A stretch of 64,000 nt of DNA from Listeria monocytogenes (GCF_900187225.1 NZ_LT906436.1:1550001-1614000), one strand, 5' to 3'; positions 52,220 to 62,382 are shown, counted from the stretch's first letter. Program-made: numbers and translations. The notes: generated by a model not told the origin, from the sequence alone.

Positions 52220-53305
52220 TTACTTTATTTTATGTGGTACTAAATTACTTGCTAAAATTGCATTCCAGAATTCTTCAAATTCAGGAATATCCATTTGTTG
52301 TGCAGAATCCGATAATGCAACTGCAGGATCTGGATGAACTTCAGCCATCACGCCATCTGCCTCGATAGCTAGAGCAGCTTTTGCGCATGGAAGTAATAAA
52401 TCTTTTCGACCAGTAGAATGCGTCACATCAACCATAACTGGTAAATGAGTTTCTTTTTTCAAAATTGGAACGGCAGAAATATCAAGTGTATTTCTTGTCG
52501 CTTTTTCATATGTGCGGATACCTCGTTCGCATAAGATGATTTTGCCATTTCCTTGTGACATGATATATTCAGCAGCACCAATGAATTCTTCAATCGTAGC
52601 AGATAAACCACGTTTTAGTAAGATTGGTTTGTCCACACGGCCAGCTGCTTTTAGTAATTCGAAGTTTTGCATGTTTCTTGCGCCAATTTGAATAACATCT
52701 ACATAATCAAGTGCAACTTCAATATCAGCCGGCGTAACGATTTCACTAATAACACCTAAACCGTATTCATCAGATACACGTTTTAAAATTTTCAGTCCTT
52801 CTAAACCTAATCCTTGGAAGTCATATGGGCTAGTACGAGGTTTAAATGCACCACCACGAATAAGTTTTAAACCTTTTGCTTTAATGGATTCAGCAACCGC
52901 AGCAACTTGCTCATAAGATTCCACTGAACATGGACCGAAAACAAATACTGGTTCGCCATTCCCGATTGGCAACCCTTTTACTGTAACAATGGTGTCTTCT
53001 TTTTTGTTTTTTCTAGAAACAAGTAGCGCTTTAGAGTGATCTTCTTCTTGAAGCTCTAATCCCGCTTTAAAAATTTCTTTAAATAATTTTTGAACTGTAC
53101 TATCTTCAAAAGGTCCTTCATTTGCTGCAAGAATCGTGTTAAGCATTTCTCTTTCACGTAATGGATCAAAACGAAGAGAACCTTGAGTTCCTTTAATTTT
53201 GCCAATTTCTTGTACCAAATTAGCACGTTTGCTAATTAATTCTAGCAAATCAATATTTAATTGATCCACCTGTGTTCTAAGTTCCTCTAAATTTGTATTA
53301 ACCAT
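52220..53305 (-). CDS. aroA: Chorismate mutase-DAHP synthase fusion
   Basis: Bifunctional first enzyme of the shikimate pathway. It has 361 residues: an N-terminal AroQ-type chorismate mutase (about 1-90, with [23 protein letters not shown]) fused to a type I-beta DAHP synthase (about 105-355, [38 protein letters not shown]). In this fusion the mutase domain mediates feedback by chorismate/prephenate (known for the family). Called aroA in Bacillus; aroG in some annotations. Confidence 0.95.
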   Translation of the reverse strand: MVNTNLEELRTQVDQLNIDLLELISKRANLVQEIGKIKGTQGSLRFDPLREREMLNTILAANEGPFEDSTVQKLFKEIFKAGLELQEEDHSKALLVSRKNKKEDTIVTVKGLPIGNGEPVFVFGPCSVESYEQVAAVAESIKAKGLKLIRGGAFKPRTSPYDFQGLGLEGLKILKRVSDEYGLGVISEIVTPADIEVALDYVDVIQIGARNMQNFELLKAAGRVDKPILLKRGLSATIEEFIGAAEYIMSQGNGKIILCERGIRTYEKATRNTLDISAVPILKKETHLPVMVDVTHSTGRKDLLLPCAKAALAIEADGVMAEVHPDPAVALSDSAQQMDIPEFEEFWNAILASNLVPHKIK

Positions 53306-53484
53306 TTAACTTCCACCCTTCTAAAAATCTGCTCCAAGATTATTTCTCATTATAGAGGAAAACAGATAATTTGTCACGAATCCACTTTTATACTTAATCG
53401 CTTTTAAGCATTAAAGTGAATAATGTAAAACTAATATTAACATGTTTTAAATCAAATTACAAGCAGATAATGTGTTTTTCTCCA

Positions 53485-53518
53485 ATAAAAAAACAGCCCC
53501 GTAAGGCTGTTTTTTTAA
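53485..53518 (-). terminator. Intrinsic terminator after ytxH
   Basis: AAAAAAACAGCC / GGCTGTTTTTTT with a six-base loop. Confidence 0.92.
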
Positions 53519-53524
53519 CTTAGT

Positions 53525-54049
53525 TTATTTTACTTCTTTTTTTACGTCAGAAGCAATTTTTTTCGCTTCGTCTTTGCCTTCATCTACTGCTTTTTTTGCT
53601 TCTTTTTTCGCTTTGTCCGCTGCTTTTTCTACATCGTCTGCAGCGTCTTTTGCTTCATTTTTCACAGCATCTGCCGCTTTTTTAGCAGCTTCTTGGTTTT
53701 CTTCTTTGTTTTGTGAAACAACTTCTTTCACGGCTTTACTTTGTTTAGAAACGGTATCAGCTAATTTGCCTGATTTGTCTTTTACTACATCTACAAATCC
53801 ACCAGCAGAATCAACTAATTTATCTTTTGTTCCTTTGGCTACACCACTGATTTCGATACCTTTTTCATAAGCAACATCTTTCCATTGGTTGCCTTTTTCT
53901 TTAATTGTATCTACTTGTGTATTTAAGTCCTCACGTAGTTCTTTACCTGATTTAGGTGCAAATAGAAGTGCCGCGGCTGAACCAACGATTGCACCAATTA
54001 AACCACCGATTAGAAAATCTTTTGTATTAATACCATCTTTTTCTGCCAT
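53525..54049 (-). CDS. YtxH-family general stress protein
   Basis: 174 residues from ATG 54049 (after GGAGGG). Short N-terminal hydrophobic, glycine-rich segment (about 10-31, LIGGLIGAIVGSAAALLFAPKSG) typical of YtxH/GvpP proteins, then a long Lys/Ala/Glu/Asp-rich helical tail resembling LEA-type sequence. Function unknown; stress protection is assumed from the family and from the sigma-B promoter before ytxG. It is 21 bases after ytxG. Confidence 0.9.
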   Translation of the reverse strand: MAEKDGINTKDFLIGGLIGAIVGSAAALLFAPKSGKELREDLNTQVDTIKEKGNQWKDVAYEKGIEISGVAKGTKDKLVDSAGGFVDVVKDKSGKLADTVSKQSKAVKEVVSQNKEENQEAAKKAADAVKNEAKDAADDVEKAADKAKKEAKKAVDEGKDEAKKIASDVKKEVK

Positions 54050-54070
54050 GTTAAATCCCTCCAAATTATA

Positions 54071-54526
54071 TTAGAAATTAGATTGTTCTGCTGCTTCTTT
54101 TGCTGCTTCTTTCGCTGCTTTATTTGCTTTCATCTTTTCTCTAAAAGAAAGAATTGAATTGCTAATTGAGACAGCTTGAGAAATCTTCGCTTCGTTTTGC
54201 TCTACTTTGTTTGTTGCGAGTGTTGCTAGTTCGCGAACAGATTGACTTAATCCTAGTAAAGAAGTCCCAATGTCACCAACTGCATCAAAAACTGGATCCA
54301 CTTTCGCAACTTTGCCATTTACATCTTCTAGAAGTGTATTGGTCTTATCAAGCAATTTTTGTGATTGTCCTGTAATCCCTTGTACTTCTACTGTTATTTT
54401 TTCTAACGATTTAGCTACCTCATCCATTGTTTGGGAAGTTGATTTTAACGTTTTTCCCAAGTAGATGGCAATAACTAAAAGCGCAATTGCGGCAATAAGC
54501 GCTGCAATATACAAGATTACTATCAT
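54071..54526 (-). CDS. YtxG-like DUF948 membrane protein
   Basis: 151 residues: one N-terminal transmembrane helix (about 3-25), then a helical domain with heptad-like repeats of the DUF948 type (26-120) and an Ala/Lys-rich tail. Role unknown. First gene of a two-gene sigma-B unit with ytxH, like the ytxG-ytxH stress operon of B. subtilis. Confidence 0.9.
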   Translation of the reverse strand: MIVILYIAALIAAIALLVIAIYLGKTLKSTSQTMDEVAKSLEKITVEVQGITGQSQKLLDKTNTLLEDVNGKVAKVDPVFDAVGDIGTSLLGLSQSVRELATLATNKVEQNEAKISQAVSISNSILSFREKMKANKAAKEAAKEAAEQSNF

Positions 54527-54554
54527 CTATCCACACCTCCATATTCCTTTTTCT

Positions 54555-54580
54555 ATACCCTGAGTATTCCCCTCTAAAAC
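54555..54580 (-). promoter_or_regulatory. Sigma-B promoter for ytxG-ytxH
   Basis: GTTTTA (54575-54580), 14-bp spacer, GGGTAT (54555-54560): an exact match to the sigma-B consensus, 29 bp before the ytxG ATG. Confidence 0.88.
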
Positions 54581-54700
54581 TTTCTTCTCTAATGATCTAT
54601 GTACAAAATACAAAAAAGAAAAGGTATTAGCTTCATTTTAGCAAGTAACTGCCGAAAAATAAACTAATAAGAAAGAAACCGGTTAATTTGTTGCAGAAGG

Positions 54701-54728
54701 TTGCTTTTGGCGTAATTTGGAGTAAAAT
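54701..54728 (+). promoter_or_regulatory. Candidate promoter for the M29 aminopeptidase
   Basis: TTGCTT, 16-bp spacer, TAAAAT, about 54 bp before the ATG. Confidence 0.5.
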
Positions 54729-54781
54729 AGATACAGGCTGCTTTTTGCCTATTTTTAGTTAAAATTTAGGGAGGTTACAAT

Positions 54782-55894
54782 ATGAGAGATGCAAGAATCG
54801 AAAAATTAGCACATAATTTGATTAACTATTCCGTCAAACTTGGCGCTGGGGAAAAAGTATTAATTGAAAACTTCGGTGTTCAAAAAGAATTAGTGATGGC
54901 TTTAGTGGAAGAAGCTTACAAAGCTGGCGGTTTCCCGTTCGTTTCCTTAAAAGAACCACAAATTGACCGCGCGATGATGCTCGGAGCTGATAGTTCCCAA
55001 TATGCAAAAATTGCTGAATTCGAAGGCAACGTAATGAAAGAAATGGATGCTTACATAGGTTTACGTGCTGGCGATAACATCAACGAAACATCCGATGTCC
55101 CAGCAGACAAATTAAAAATTCACGGAGAAACAGTGGGCAAAATGCATTCTGATATCCGTGTAAAACAAACAAAATGGGTTGTACTTCGCTACCCAAGTTC
55201 CTCCATGGCACAACTTGCAAAAATGAGCACAGCTGGTTTTGAAGATTTCTACTTTGACGTATGTAACTTAGATTACGGTAAAATGAGCACTGCTATGGAT
55301 GGATTAGTAGAACTTATGAATAAAACAGATAAAGTGCACTTAGTTGGACCAGGAACAGATTTAACATTTAGTATTAAAGATATTCCGGCAATTAAATGTG
55401 CTGGTGAAATGAATATTCCGGATGGTGAAGTATTTACTGCACCAGTTCGTGATTCTATCAACGGCACACTTACTTACAACACACCTTCCCCTTACCAAGG
55501 CTTTACGTTTGAAAATGTATCTTTCACATTTAAGGATGGAAAAATTATCGAAGCAACTGCGAATGATACAGCTCGTATTAATAAAGTCTTAGATACAGAT
55601 GAAGGCGCGCGCTTCGTTGGCGAATTCGCTATTGGGGTTAACCCGTTCATCCACGAACCAATGCAAGATATTCTGTTTGACGAAAAAATTGAAGGTAGTT
55701 TCCACTTTACGCCTGGTCAATGTTATGACGAAGCATTTAATGGCAACCAATCTGCTATTCACTGGGATTTAGTTAACATTCAACGTGCCGATTACGGCGG
55801 CGGCGAAATTTACTTTGATGATGTTCTCATTCGTAAAGATGGTATTTTCGTCCTTCCAGAATTAGAAGCACTTAATCCAGAAAACTTAGTATAA
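54782..55894 (+). CDS. M29-family aminopeptidase (AmpS/PepS type)
   Basis: Metal-dependent cytoplasmic aminopeptidase; M29 members include AmpS, AmpII and PepS. It has 370 residues. Conserved metal-site segments: GEMNIPDGEVFTAPV (Glu ligands), EFAIGVNPF and FHFTPGQCYDEAFNGNQSAIHWDLV near the C-terminus (His and Asp ligands). RBS GGGAGG. Monocistronic, with a shared terminator. Confidence 0.92.
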   Translation: MRDARIEKLAHNLINYSVKLGAGEKVLIENFGVQKELVMALVEEAYKAGGFPFVSLKEPQIDRAMMLGADSSQYAKIAEFEGNVMKEMDAYIGLRAGDNINETSDVPADKLKIHGETVGKMHSDIRVKQTKWVVLRYPSSSMAQLAKMSTAGFEDFYFDVCNLDYGKMSTAMDGLVELMNKTDKVHLVGPGTDLTFSIKDIPAIKCAGEMNIPDGEVFTAPVRDSINGTLTYNTPSPYQGFTFENVSFTFKDGKIIEATANDTARINKVLDTDEGARFVGEFAIGVNPFIHEPMQDILFDEKIEGSFHFTPGQCYDEAFNGNQSAIHWDLVNIQRADYGGGEIYFDDVLIRKDGIFVLPELEALNPENLV

Positions 55895-55895
55895 A

Positions 55896-55932
55896 AAAAG
55901 ACGCTTAGGATTAATTCCTAAGCGTTTTTTAT
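55896..55932. terminator. Bidirectional terminator between M29 peptidase and peroxiredoxin
   Basis: Perfect 10-bp stem ACGCTTAGGA / TCCTAAGCGT with T runs on both strands. Confidence 0.92.
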
Positions 55933-55933
55933 T

Positions 55934-56479
55934 TTAAACAATTGTTTTTTCACCGGGTTGCCAGTTGATTGGGCACAGTCCACCTGTTTGAAGCGCTTGT
56001 AGAACTCTTAAAACTTCATCGACTTCACGGCCGATATTATTATGGTGTACCACTTCGTACTGGATTTCACCTTTGGGATTGATAATGAAAAGACCACGTA
56101 GCGCAACGCCTTCTTCCTCAATCAATACTCCGTAATCACTAGCTACTTGATGATTCGTATCCGCAGCAAGTGGGTAGTTTAATTTACCAATTCCACCTTC
56201 TTTAATTGGTGTGTTCGTCCATGCAAGATGCGAATGAATCGTATCTGTAGAAGCGCCAATTATGCGTGCATTTAATGCATCAAATTCATCTGACCGAGCG
56301 GAAATAGCAACGATTTCTGTCGGACAAACAAATGTAAAGTCCATTGGATAGAAAAAGAGAATCGTCCATTTGTCGTCTTCTATATTTTTTTCTAGACTCA
56401 CTTTACCAAAAGTCTGATTTGGCATAACTGCTTCCATTTCAAATCTTGGAGCTTGTGTGCCTACTAAACGTTCTGCCAC
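55934..56479 (-). CDS. 2-Cys peroxiredoxin (AhpC/Prx1 type)
   Basis: Reduces peroxides. It has 181 residues; peroxidatic Cys52 in FTFVCPTEIVA and resolving Cys169 in GGLCPINWQPGEK. No ahpF-like reductase lies next to it, so thioredoxin is the likely donor. RBS GGAGGG. AT-rich promoter region upstream without an obvious PerR box. Confidence 0.95.
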   Translation of the reverse strand: MAERLVGTQAPRFEMEAVMPNQTFGKVSLEKNIEDDKWTILFFYPMDFTFVCPTEIVAISARSDEFDALNARIIGASTDTIHSHLAWTNTPIKEGGIGKLNYPLAADTNHQVASDYGVLIEEEGVALRGLFIINPKGEIQYEVVHHNNIGREVDEVLRVLQALQTGGLCPINWQPGEKTIV

Positions 56480-56582
56480 TTTTATCCCTCCATTAATTAT
56501 GTAGTTGTATTTTGTATCACATGATATATTTTAATACACTGAAGAAATACTGTAAAGCTTTATTTATACTAATTATAAACAA

Positions 56583-56618
56583 GAAAAGAGCATGCCCTGA
56601 ATTCGGCATGCTCTATTT
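56583..56618 (-). terminator. Intrinsic terminator after murC
   Basis: Perfect 10-bp stem AGAGCATGCC / GGCATGCTCT then TTTTCTT on the minus strand. Confidence 0.88.
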
Positions 56619-56623
56619 AGTCA

Positions 56624-57967
56624 TTAATTAATCGCACTTTTTTTCAAGTCAGCTTCTGTTAAAAATTCATGATCAAGCACTTTTTCATAAGCAGCCTGGA
56701 ATTTTTGAACGTCTCCTGCCCCCATGAACAAAATAACAGCTTCTGGGTATTTCAAGAGCTCTTCAGTGTGCTCTTCTTTGATAATGTGGTTCCCTTTTGT
56801 TTTGTGCGCTAAATCAGCAATCGTTAAATTTCCTGTTTTTTCGCGCGCGGAACCAAAGATATCACAAAGGTACACTTCATCTGCTAAATTCAAGCTGTCC
56901 GCAAAGCCTTGTAAAAATGTGCGAGTTCGCGTGAATGTATGTGGCTGAAAAACAGCAACTACTTTTTTGTCAGGATATTTTTGTCTAGCAGCGTTCACTG
57001 TAGCACGGATTTCTGATGGATGATGCGCATAATCATCTACTAACACTTGGTTTCCTTTTTCGGTAATACTAAATCTTCTTTTAACACCTTCAAAGGTTTT
57101 TAATTCATTTTTTACATCTTCTACTGGTAGACCTTCATAATCGCAAAGTGCAATAACACTTAAGGCATTTAATACGTTATGGTCCCCGTAAGCTGGAATT
57201 TCAAACGAACTTAAGAACTCCTCGCGGTGATACACGTCGAATTTTGTTCCAGTTGTTTCTTTGATTACATTTTTAGCTTGGAATTCGTTTTCCTCGCCAA
57301 AACCAAAGTAAATAATCGGTATGTCTAAAGTAAGCTTACGTAATTCAGCATCGTCCCCTAAGGCAAATACAGCTTTTTTCACTTGTTTACCAAGTGTTTC
57401 GAATGCGTTAAATACATCATCCACGCTCTTGAAATAGTCTGGATGATCCCAATCAATATTCGTCATAATTGCATATGTTGGTTTATAAGCAAGGAAATGG
57501 CGTTGATATTCACACGCTTCAAGCGCAAAATATTTCGCATCTTTTGTTCCGCTGCCTGTACCGTCACCGATTAAATAAGAGGTTGGGCGAATCGCGCCAA
57601 CGACATGAGAAAGCAAACCAGTTGTCGACGTTTTACCATGAGAACCAGTTATTGCAATACTTGTATAGCCATCGATTAGTTGACCTAAAAATTTATGATA
57701 TCGAATCACCGGAAGCCCAAGCTCCAGTGCGCGCTCAATTTCTTCATGTGTATCTGGGAATGCATTCCCAGCGATAATTGTTAGGCCTTCTTGAATATTA
57801 TCAGCCGAAAAAGTCATAATCGGAATTTGCTTCTCTTCTAAAGCTTTTTGTGTAAAGAAATATTTATTTACATCGCTACCTTGCACTTGAAAACCTTTAT
57901 CATGCAGGATTTGAGCAAGTGCACTCATCCCTGACCCTTTTATTCCAACAAAATGATAGATAGTCAT
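56624..57967 (-). CDS. murC: UDP-N-acetylmuramate-L-alanine ligase
   Basis: Adds the first L-alanine to UDP-MurNAc in peptidoglycan synthesis. It has 447 residues from ATG 57967 ([19 protein letters not shown]) after [16 protein letters not shown] at 8-18, ATP-binding [13 protein letters not shown] near 106-118, then DWDHPDYF and HPSEIRAT. Carries a leader of about 170 bases with an inverted repeat and T8 run. Confidence 0.97.
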   Translation of the reverse strand: MTIYHFVGIKGSGMSALAQILHDKGFQVQGSDVNKYFFTQKALEEKQIPIMTFSADNIQEGLTIIAGNAFPDTHEEIERALELGLPVIRYHKFLGQLIDGYTSIAITGSHGKTSTTGLLSHVVGAIRPTSYLIGDGTGSGTKDAKYFALEACEYQRHFLAYKPTYAIMTNIDWDHPDYFKSVDDVFNAFETLGKQVKKAVFALGDDAELRKLTLDIPIIYFGFGEENEFQAKNVIKETTGTKFDVYHREEFLSSFEIPAYGDHNVLNALSVIALCDYEGLPVEDVKNELKTFEGVKRRFSITEKGNQVLVDDYAHHPSEIRATVNAARQKYPDKKVVAVFQPHTFTRTRTFLQGFADSLNLADEVYLCDIFGSAREKTGNLTIADLAHKTKGNHIIKEEHTEELLKYPEAVILFMGAGDVQKFQAAYEKVLDHEFLTEADLKKSAIN

Positions 57968-58006
57968 TATTTGAACCCCCATTAATTTATCTTGAAGAGG
58001 GTGCCT

Positions 58007-58044
58007 AAAAAAAACATGTTAACTGTTAAGCACCAAGTCTTAAC
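58007..58044 (-). promoter_or_regulatory. Hairpin plus T8 run in the murC leader
   Basis: GTTAAG / CTTAAC arms (58039-58044, 58025-58030) around an eight-base loop, followed ten bases later by eight T (58007-58014) on the minus strand, all between the likely promoter and murC. May be a weak attenuator or chance. Confidence 0.3.
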
Positions 58045-58141
58045 TTTGAAAACAGTATAAAGTCTCCGTTTTCTAGACATCATCTTACGTTCTAATTGTG
58101 TTTTATGTTTGAATTCTAGTTGAGTCAATAATCACCAGCTT

Positions 58142-58150
58142 ATTATATCA
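58142..58150 (-). promoter_or_regulatory. Extended -10 promoter for murC
   Basis: TGATATAAT (TATAAT at 58142-58147), about 175 bp upstream of the murC ATG; weak -35. The rest of 57968-58260 shows no gene. Confidence 0.5.
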
Positions 58151-58260
58151 CTTTCCATGTAAATAGAAAAATCTTTCAGCGAATATAAGCGAAATTACTC
58201 ATGAAAATAGCTATTATTTGTATAACTAATTAAGTAACATGTTAGTTTAGTACTACAAAA

Positions 58261-60615
58261 TTAAGATTCTTTGTTTCGAAGCTTAGCTAATTGGTCCTTT
58301 GTAATAATCACATCTCGAGGTTTGGAGCCATTTATTCCTGAAACGATTTGGTGATTTTCAAGAGATTCCATTAACCTTGCCGCTCGGTTATAGCCAATCC
58401 TGAAATGTCTTTGCAACAAGGATGTCGATGCCGCATTTTGACTTAAAACAAAGTCACATGCTTCTTCAAATAATTCATCGGTATTTTCTTTTGCCGTTTC
58501 TTTCACAAGTAATTCTTGTTCTTCAAAAATATAATCGGCCTCGCCTTGGCTCCGAACATGAGCAACAACTGCATCAATCTCTTCATCACTAACGAACGTA
58601 CCTTGTAAACGTACTGGCTTACTTGCACCACTAGGTAAGAAGAGCATGTCCCCTTTTCCAAGTAGTTTTTCTGCCCCACTTGCATCTAGGATTGTTCTAG
58701 AGTCGATTTGAGACGATACAGAGAACGAAACACGTGTCGGGATGTTCGCCTTAATGAGACCTGTAATAACGTCTACAGATGGGCGCTGTGTCGCTACAAT
58801 CATATGAATACCACAAGCTCTTGCTTTTTGCGCGATGCGGCTAATGGACTCTTCTACATCATTTGGTGCAACCATCATTAAATCAGCTAATTCATCAATC
58901 ACAATTAAAATATAAGGTAATTTCTCCCCTGTATGATCTGGGTGACTAGCGTATTCATTATATTTTTCCATATTTCTAACACCAGTATGGCTAAATAATT
59001 GATAACGCCGTTCCATTTCTTCTACCGCCCATTTTAAAGCGACCGTAGCTGCTTTGGCATCCGTAATAACTGGACTCACAAGATGTGGTATCCGGTTGTA
59101 CGGAGCTAATTCGACCATCTTAGGGTCAATCAAAAGTAGTTTCAATTGGTCTGGCGTTGCTTTGTAAAGTAAACTTACTAGCAATGAATTGATACAAACA
59201 CTTTTCCCTGACCCTGTAGCTCCAGCGATTAAACCGTGGGGCATTTTTTGTAAATCAGTAATAATCGGTGTACCTGAAATATCTAGCCCAAGAGCAGCTG
59301 TGAGTGGTGAAGCGGATGTCTGAAAAGCTTCCGTATTCATCAATTCAGAAAGCATTACGGGACGACTTGTCTGATTAGGGATTTCAATACCTACTGTACT
59401 CTTACCAGGTATTGGTGCCTCAATACGTATATCTTTCGCGGCTAAATTTAATTTAATATCATCCGTCAAATTGGTGATTTTGCTGACTTTAACACCTTTT
59501 TCAGGTTGCACTTCAAATCTTGTTACGGCAGGGCCTTGGGTGCGATTAACAACGCTTGCCTGTACATTAAAATTTTCCAAGGTCTCATCTAGCATCTCTT
59601 GCTGCATTTGTAGCCATGAGTCGTCTTCTCGTTTGGAGACTGGCGGATGGAGCAAACTAAACGATGGAAATTCATAGTTCGTTGGATAAGAGGCTGTCGC
59701 TACTTGCGTTTGTTGAACAATATTCGTTTGTTCTGCTTCTATCTCAACTGGTTGTTGCACATTTATTTCCTGCACATCTTCTTTTTGAAGCGCTTGTTTA
59801 TCTTTTTTCACCATCATGACATTAAATGGAATTCTGCTTTTTAGCAATTGTTCTTGTCTATTTGATTCTACTTGTTTGCTTCTAGTAGTTGTTTTTGTTT
59901 GCGCCGGTTCTTCCGTTATAAGGGAAACGCGTGCTGGTTCTTGCTGTTCTACTGGTTCTGGGGTTACTTCCACTTCTGGTTGCTCCGTAACGACTTCTTC
60001 CGTCACTGGCACTGACACAACCTCTTCTTCTATTTGACGATTTAGCTCTGTGTCAAAAGCAATTGTTTCCGCTTCTGCTGAATCTAACAAATCTACTGGA
60101 GCAATAGTTAAATCTTCTTGTATTGTACTAAGTTCTTCTGCTTCTGTTACAGCAAACTCAAATTTACTTGGTCGTTTATTAAAGGCATAAACAGGCGAAG
60201 GTACATCCGTCGCTGTAAAAGGTCGTTTTCTTGTTTCCTCTTTTACTGGTTGCGTTTCTGCCACTTGTCTTTCTGTTATTGGTTGTTTTTTTGGTTGAAT
60301 TGGTTGGCTTTTTTGTTTATCTGGAATTAACGGAAAACGAAATTCACCTTTTGGATATTGGTAAACCATTTGTGTTTTCATTTGTCGTTTCACTGGTTGC
60401 ATATGTTTTTGTTTTGGAGCTGTTTTGTAAGCAACTGGTCGTTCGCTCCTTATAGTACGTTCTTTCGTTTTAATTGCTGTTACATTTGATTTTGGCACTA
60501 CTACTTCTGGCGCCTGCTGTTTCGTTTTCTTTTCTACTTTTCTTGAAGACGTATCTTCGTATGTATCTATTTCCTCGTCCATATCGCCAAAGAAAAAATC
60601 TTTAAACCATCCCAT
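58261..60615 (-). CDS. SftA-type soluble FtsK/SpoIIIE DNA translocase
   Basis: ATP-driven DNA pump that clears DNA from the closing septum. It has 784 residues. It lacks the N-terminal transmembrane bundle of FtsK/SpoIIIE, matching B. subtilis SftA (YtpT). N-terminal region 1-330 is low-complexity, rich in Pro, Glu, Val, Gln and Lys; motor domain about 335-700 with Walker A AGATGSGKS and Walker B ILIVIDELADLM; C-terminal winged-helix gamma domain (about 715-784) that reads DNA polarity signals. RBS AGGGTG. Confidence 0.93.
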   Translation of the reverse strand: MGWFKDFFFGDMDEEIDTYEDTSSRKVEKKTKQQAPEVVVPKSNVTAIKTKERTIRSERPVAYKTAPKQKHMQPVKRQMKTQMVYQYPKGEFRFPLIPDKQKSQPIQPKKQPITERQVAETQPVKEETRKRPFTATDVPSPVYAFNKRPSKFEFAVTEAEELSTIQEDLTIAPVDLLDSAEAETIAFDTELNRQIEEEVVSVPVTEEVVTEQPEVEVTPEPVEQQEPARVSLITEEPAQTKTTTRSKQVESNRQEQLLKSRIPFNVMMVKKDKQALQKEDVQEINVQQPVEIEAEQTNIVQQTQVATASYPTNYEFPSFSLLHPPVSKREDDSWLQMQQEMLDETLENFNVQASVVNRTQGPAVTRFEVQPEKGVKVSKITNLTDDIKLNLAAKDIRIEAPIPGKSTVGIEIPNQTSRPVMLSELMNTEAFQTSASPLTAALGLDISGTPIITDLQKMPHGLIAGATGSGKSVCINSLLVSLLYKATPDQLKLLLIDPKMVELAPYNRIPHLVSPVITDAKAATVALKWAVEEMERRYQLFSHTGVRNMEKYNEYASHPDHTGEKLPYILIVIDELADLMMVAPNDVEESISRIAQKARACGIHMIVATQRPSVDVITGLIKANIPTRVSFSVSSQIDSRTILDASGAEKLLGKGDMLFLPSGASKPVRLQGTFVSDEEIDAVVAHVRSQGEADYIFEEQELLVKETAKENTDELFEEACDFVLSQNAASTSLLQRHFRIGYNRAARLMESLENHQIVSGINGSKPRDVIITKDQLAKLRNKES

Positions 60616-60924
60616 TCATTATCACCCTAAATTTAATTTTCTTGTTTGATTTTAACAGACTAAAACAAAATAATCTATGACAAAATTGTGAATTCGCCTT
60701 TTTTCGAGCCATATTCGTTATAATACCTTGATAATAGAGGGCTTAAACACGATATAAGTTTTTATTATAACCACAAAATCACTTCTTTTTTGTACAATAA
60801 ATCCCCGTTTTGTATACAATTAACAAAAAATAGTTCTACATTTATTGACATTTCACAATATCTAATAAATAGCAACAAAAAAAGCGCCTGATATAGCATC
60901 AGACACTTAAAATTAATCATTTAT
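60616..60924. other. AT-rich intergenic stretch between sftA-like gene and ytpR
   Basis: 309 bases without a gene. Apart from the ytpR terminator at 60880-60910 it holds several -10-like TATAAT/TTATAA elements on the minus strand and a possible extended -10 TGTTAAAAT just before the sftA-like gene. No conserved structure was recognised. Confidence 0.5.
60880..60910 (-). terminator. Intrinsic terminator after ytpR
   Basis: AGTGTCTGAT / ATCAGGCGCT stem (two G-T pairs) then seven T on the minus strand. Confidence 0.88.
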
Positions 60925-61542
60925 TTAGAAATTAACAGGAAACGCTTCTCCAACCACAGCCGATTCCTCAAGAACCATAATCCCCTTTTCAGCAGGCGCA
61001 TCAGGAATCGCGAGTTCACGTGCAGCACATACCATGCCGAAAGAATCTTCTCCTCGCAAATTAGAAGGTTTGATGATTAAACCACTCGGCATAACCGCAC
61101 CAATTTTCGCTACTACTACTTTTTGTCCAGCATCAATATTTGGTGCACCGCATACAATTTGCAACACTTTATCCCCTACATTGATTTTACATACATTTAA
61201 CTTATCTGCATTAGGATGTTTTTCTTTCGATTCAACATAACCAACGACAAATTTAGGAGATAAATCAGCCACAATTTCTGGTTCAAATCCAGCTTTTTCG
61301 ATCACTCGATTCATTAATGCAACCAATTCTTCCGTTAGTTCTAATTTACCATTTGCAGTAATATTAAAATATTTTGAGCTGTTAAAAATATTGAAGCCAG
61401 CTACTTCTTTTGTTTCACGATCGAAAATTCGCGCTACATCCCCACGACGTTCCCATTCGCGATTTTCAAATGTTACTTCACCAGTTTCAATTAGTAGAGT
61501 GTCCCCTACCCCTTTTTCATTATAAAATGCGTTTACTATCAC
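60925..61542 (-). CDS. YtpR-like tRNA-binding domain protein
   Basis: 205 residues: an N-terminal DUF4479 domain (about 1-90) and a C-terminal EMAP/Arc1p-like tRNA-binding OB fold (about 92-200, VGYVESKEKHPNADKLNVCKINVG, VCGAPN). It is homologous to the N-terminal part of PheT but is not a synthetase, although often annotated phenylalanyl-tRNA synthetase beta-like. Five bases after ytpQ; last of the ytpP-ytpQ-ytpR run. Confidence 0.9.
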   Translation of the reverse strand: MIVNAFYNEKGVGDTLLIETGEVTFENREWERRGDVARIFDRETKEVAGFNIFNSSKYFNITANGKLELTEELVALMNRVIEKAGFEPEIVADLSPKFVVGYVESKEKHPNADKLNVCKINVGDKVLQIVCGAPNIDAGQKVVVAKIGAVMPSGLIIKPSNLRGEDSFGMVCAARELAIPDAPAEKGIMVLEESAVVGEAFPVNF

Positions 61543-61547
61543 GTCTT

Positions 61548-62348
61548 CTACTCCTTTAATCTGTTTTTTGCCATTATAAATATCGGTTCAAGTTTACCAT
61601 TATTATAGACAAATGGCAAAGAGGTAATTGGTACAAGCCCATCCGCAAAAAAGTCCATCGTCATATGAGCCAGAACATCGTACCCTGTATTATCTTGAAT
61701 ATCCCCGATAATTAAGACGTCTTGATGCGGTACAGCAAGCACCATTTCTCCCGTTAACTTCTCACGCATTTCGCGAAGAAATGCTTCATTCAACAAGCGA
61801 CTAGCATCATAGCCATCATTTGTACGAACGAAATAAAAGTCATTGCCATTAACAGAATCTTTTTTCAGAGGGATTTCTAGATTCGCTAAATTATTAAAAG
61901 CAGCTTCTCTTATTTCTTCGTGCGTTAGCTGTGCTTTTTTAAGCATACTCTCTTCAATAAAACGATAGGATTTCCCCAAATCTACCGCGTAGAAAATTTT
62001 CGTTTCAGCTGTATGATCATCCGTTAACAGTACTTCTCCAGCTTTTGTTTCACCAGGGAAAGAAGTTGCACGCACAACAGGATAAACGTTCGCTTTATTA
62101 TTTTCCAGCTCAACATTTCCCGCTGCTGCTCGAAAACCCTCTTCCACATAATAAACAATTTTTTCCACCGCTGCATCACCATCATTTTCATAGTTTGCGA
62201 TGATTTGCGGGATGGTCAGTGTTACCTTTTTGCCACTTTGCACTACCGTTAGCGCGTCATTGTCTCGATTATATGAAAATTGCCGATTCGGCGCTTGCAA
62301 CTCTTTTTCAAGTCTTTCTTTCATTTTTAACGTAGTCATTTTAGCCAT
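61548..62348 (-). CDS. DUF1444 protein (YtpQ)
   Basis: 266 residues of the DUF1444/UPF0354 family, function unknown, no transmembrane segment. ATG 62348 follows GGGGAGG; six in-frame upstream codons overlap that RBS. Features: basic N-terminus [14 protein letters not shown], and [16 protein letters not shown] near 213-228. Lies between ytpP and ytpR, an arrangement kept in Bacillus. Confidence 0.88.
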   Translation of the reverse strand: MAKMTTLKMKERLEKELQAPNRQFSYNRDNDALTVVQSGKKVTLTIPQIIANYENDGDAAVEKIVYYVEEGFRAAAGNVELENNKANVYPVVRATSFPGETKAGEVLLTDDHTAETKIFYAVDLGKSYRFIEESMLKKAQLTHEEIREAAFNNLANLEIPLKKDSVNGNDFYFVRTNDGYDASRLLNEAFLREMREKLTGEMVLAVPHQDVLIIGDIQDNTGYDVLAHMTMDFFADGLVPITSLPFVYNNGKLEPIFIMAKNRLKE

Positions 62349-62382
62349 AAGTGCCTCCCCTTCCATAAAAAGCAGTCACTTT

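Noticed and set aside
55934-56560. PerR or OhrR operator upstream of the peroxiredoxin gene
   Set aside because: AT-rich sequence only; no palindrome good enough to call.
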